Part shown: one piece after another, positions 7,439-8,319 of the stretch | Numbering within the stretch: position 1 is the stretch's first letter | Layout: the number at the start of each line of letters is the position of its first letter | DNA from: Azoarcus sp. | GTDB lineage: Bacteria; Pseudomonadota; Gammaproteobacteria; Burkholderiales; Rhodocyclaceae | Assembly (NCBI GenBank): GCA_031268685.1 | Contig: JAIRWW010000098.1 | Coordinates: 1 to 8,319 of the forward strand | DNA: 8,319 bases | Direction of reading: 5' to 3' | Notes under the pieces: model-generated | What the model was told of the DNA's origin: nothing | Database searches by the model: none | The model's input: the letters and a program-made list of their open reading frames with translations, nothing else | Made by a program: the position numbers and the translations under genes

Positions 7439-7536
7439 GCACCGTATCCGCCTTGCGCCAAAATCAATGCTCCTCGAAAGGCGGCGTAAACGGGCCAATG
7501 ATGTACTGGTTGCCGTGCTTTTCGCAATCGGCAACC
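7350..7536. repeat. Direct repeat at the copy 2/copy 1 gene junction
   Basis: This stretch covers the end of copy 2, the 25-nt gap and the signal-peptide region of copy 1. It repeats at 7960-8144 with high similarity and few length changes. Shared blocks include GCATGACAGGA, CCGCCTTGCGCC, TCAATGCTCCTCG and GGCGGCGTAAACGGGCCAAT. The gene centres outside it are much less alike. Confidence 0.75.
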
Positions 7537-8075
7537 GTGTTTTCGGCATCCTCTTTGATTAACTGGGCACCCCCTAAAAAAGTAGTTTCCAAATCCTTGC
7601 GCGGGAGTATGTCATCCATTGAGAAGTGGTGCTCATGAGTCAGACTCTTGCCATAACCAGCATCCCCTTTTCTCAGCTTTGGATAGCTTCCAGTCCAGAA
7701 CGTGAGAATCCTTTCCTCCTTCCAGTAGACAGTAACCTCTGTTTTTTTAGAGAATTCTTCTTTTGTATTCGGATCAACCGGAAGCGTGTAACCCACCGCA
7801 CAGAAATGATTCCATCGCTTCACTTTGTCGGTACCGGGGTTTTTGCCTTCGTATCGGACAACGGTAATCCATGCCTTGATCTCTTGCACGATCATGCTGT
7901 AGTCGGGGTCTTGCTCGAAATCAAAGTGCCCCAAGGGAGGAGTATCGTAAACTAGTCTGGAGAAATCCTCCTTCTCATCCGCCATTCCCTGCGCGGCAGC
8001 GCATGACAGGAAGGCTGTCGCGAGAAGGGCGGAAAGGATGTTTTCATGCTCCGCATCCGCCTTGCGCCGACTCAA
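7464..8075 (-). CDS. Putative exported protein, copy 2 of the tandem family; natural start frameshifted
   Basis: This is the most complete family member in the window; function unknown. The open frame of 203 aa begins at TTG 8075. By comparison with copy 1 the natural start is ATG 8047. There copy 2 has four A after ATG where copy 1 has five, so the ATG is out of frame; restoring one A would give a 194-aa protein beginning MKNILSALLATAFLSC. The signal hydrophobic core (13-24) and cysteine 25 are intact in the open frame. Using TTG puts acidic residues before the core, which is unfavourable for export. Conserved blocks follow: EKEDFSRLVYDTPPLGHFDF (34-53), NHFCAVGY (89-96), VTVYWKE (114-120), FSMDDIL (151-157), and a C-terminus of QLIKEDAENTVADCEKHG and NQYIIGPFTPP. 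Cysteines in NHFC and ADCEK could form a disulfide. It may be a recent pseudogene, a TTG-initiated gene, or carry a sequencing error in the A-run. Confidence 0.65.
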   Translation of the reverse strand: MSRRKADAEHENILSALLATAFLSCAAAQGMADEKEDFSRLVYDTPPLGHFDFEQDPDYSMIVQEIKAWITVVRYEGKNPGTDKVKRWNHFCAVGYTLPVDPNTKEEFSKKTEVTVYWKEERILTFWTGSYPKLRKGDAGYGKSLTHEHHFSMDDILPRKDLETTFLGGAQLIKEDAENTVADCEKHGNQYIIGPFTPPFEEH

Positions 8076-8144
8076 TGCTCCTCGGAAGGCGGCGTAAACG
8101 GGCCAATGATATACTGGTTGCCGTGCTTTTCACAATCGGCAACC
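7960..8144. repeat. Direct repeat at the copy 3/copy 2 gene junction
   Basis: This is the partner of the repeat at 7350-7536, about 609 bp away, which is the length of one gene-plus-gap unit. It spans the end of copy 3, the intergenic gap and the signal-peptide region of copy 2. The main length difference near the start codon is the lost A (T on this strand, run 8041-8044). Confidence 0.75.
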
Positions 8145-8319
8145 ACATTGTCAAAGTCTTCTTTGACTAACTGACCGGTGCCCAATATGGTTTGATCCAG
8201 ATATCTACGCTCGACGGTATCTTCCATCGAAAAGCTTGGCGAATCAAACAGACTTTGGGCATAATGAAAACTCTGTTTCGCCAGTTCCGGATCGCCTCCC
8301 CACCAGCGTGCAAAAACCC
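8072..8319 (-). CDS. Putative exported protein, copy 3 of the tandem family (partial, 5' end outside window)
   Basis: Only the last 81 codons are inside the window; the gene continues past 8319. Translating the minus strand from 8317 gives a frame open to TGA 8072-8074. Its end nearly matches copy 2: LVKEDFDNVVADCEKHG and NQYIIGPFTPPSEEH. Upstream, SLFDSPSFSMEDTVERRYLD aligns with the SLTHEHHFSMDD region of copy 2. Further upstream RWWGGDPELAKQSFHYAQ is more diverged. The stop codon overlaps the TTG candidate start of copy 2 by two bases (TTGA). All three copies lie on one strand with 24-25 nt gaps, so they are probably co-transcribed from a promoter beyond the right edge. Function unknown. 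Confidence 0.75.
   Translation of the reverse strand, partial: VFARWWGGDPELAKQSFHYAQSLFDSPSFSMEDTVERRYLDQTILGTGQLVKEDFDNVVADCEKHGNQYIIGPFTPPSEEH

Overview
The window looks like the chromosome of a Gram-negative proteobacterium, most likely a betaproteobacterium. That placement is an inference from high G+C coding sequence over most of the window, a UvrA that lines up almost residue for residue with the Escherichia coli type, sigma70-like promoters, and an EmrAB-type envelope efflux pair. I cannot name a genus.

Left part (1-3165): a tRNA-Ala(CGC) gene on the minus strand has its own promoter and a strong rho-independent terminator. It is divergent from uvrA, which encodes the damage-recognition ATPase of nucleotide excision repair. 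The annotated uvrA start is ATG 328, not the in-frame GTG further upstream.

Middle part (3155-6789): uvrA converges on a TetR/AefR-like repressor gene whose terminator U-tract overlaps the uvrA stop codon. The repressor is divergent from an emrA-emrB pair: a membrane fusion protein and a DHA2-family 14-helix drug exporter, separated by 3 nt. A near-perfect 20-bp palindrome lies between the divergent genes and overlaps candidate promoters for both. This is the layout of a repressor-controlled drug-efflux divergon in which substrate binding to the repressor would release both transcripts. No outer-membrane factor gene is present in the window.

Right part (6790-8319): an accessory-looking region with visibly lower G+C. 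It holds three same-strand tandem paralogues of a secreted, possibly lipid-anchored protein family that I do not recognise. The copy at the right edge is cut off by the window. The middle copy has lost one A just after its natural ATG, so it is frameshifted unless it starts at a TTG that overlaps the stop codon of the preceding copy. The copy next to emrB has lost its conserved C-terminal half; it runs instead into a 21-bp minisatellite read as heptapeptides and then antisense into the 3' end of emrB. Sequence around each gene junction is much more alike between copies than the gene centres, which points to recent duplication or gene conversion. This paralogue and minisatellite region is the least explained part of the window.
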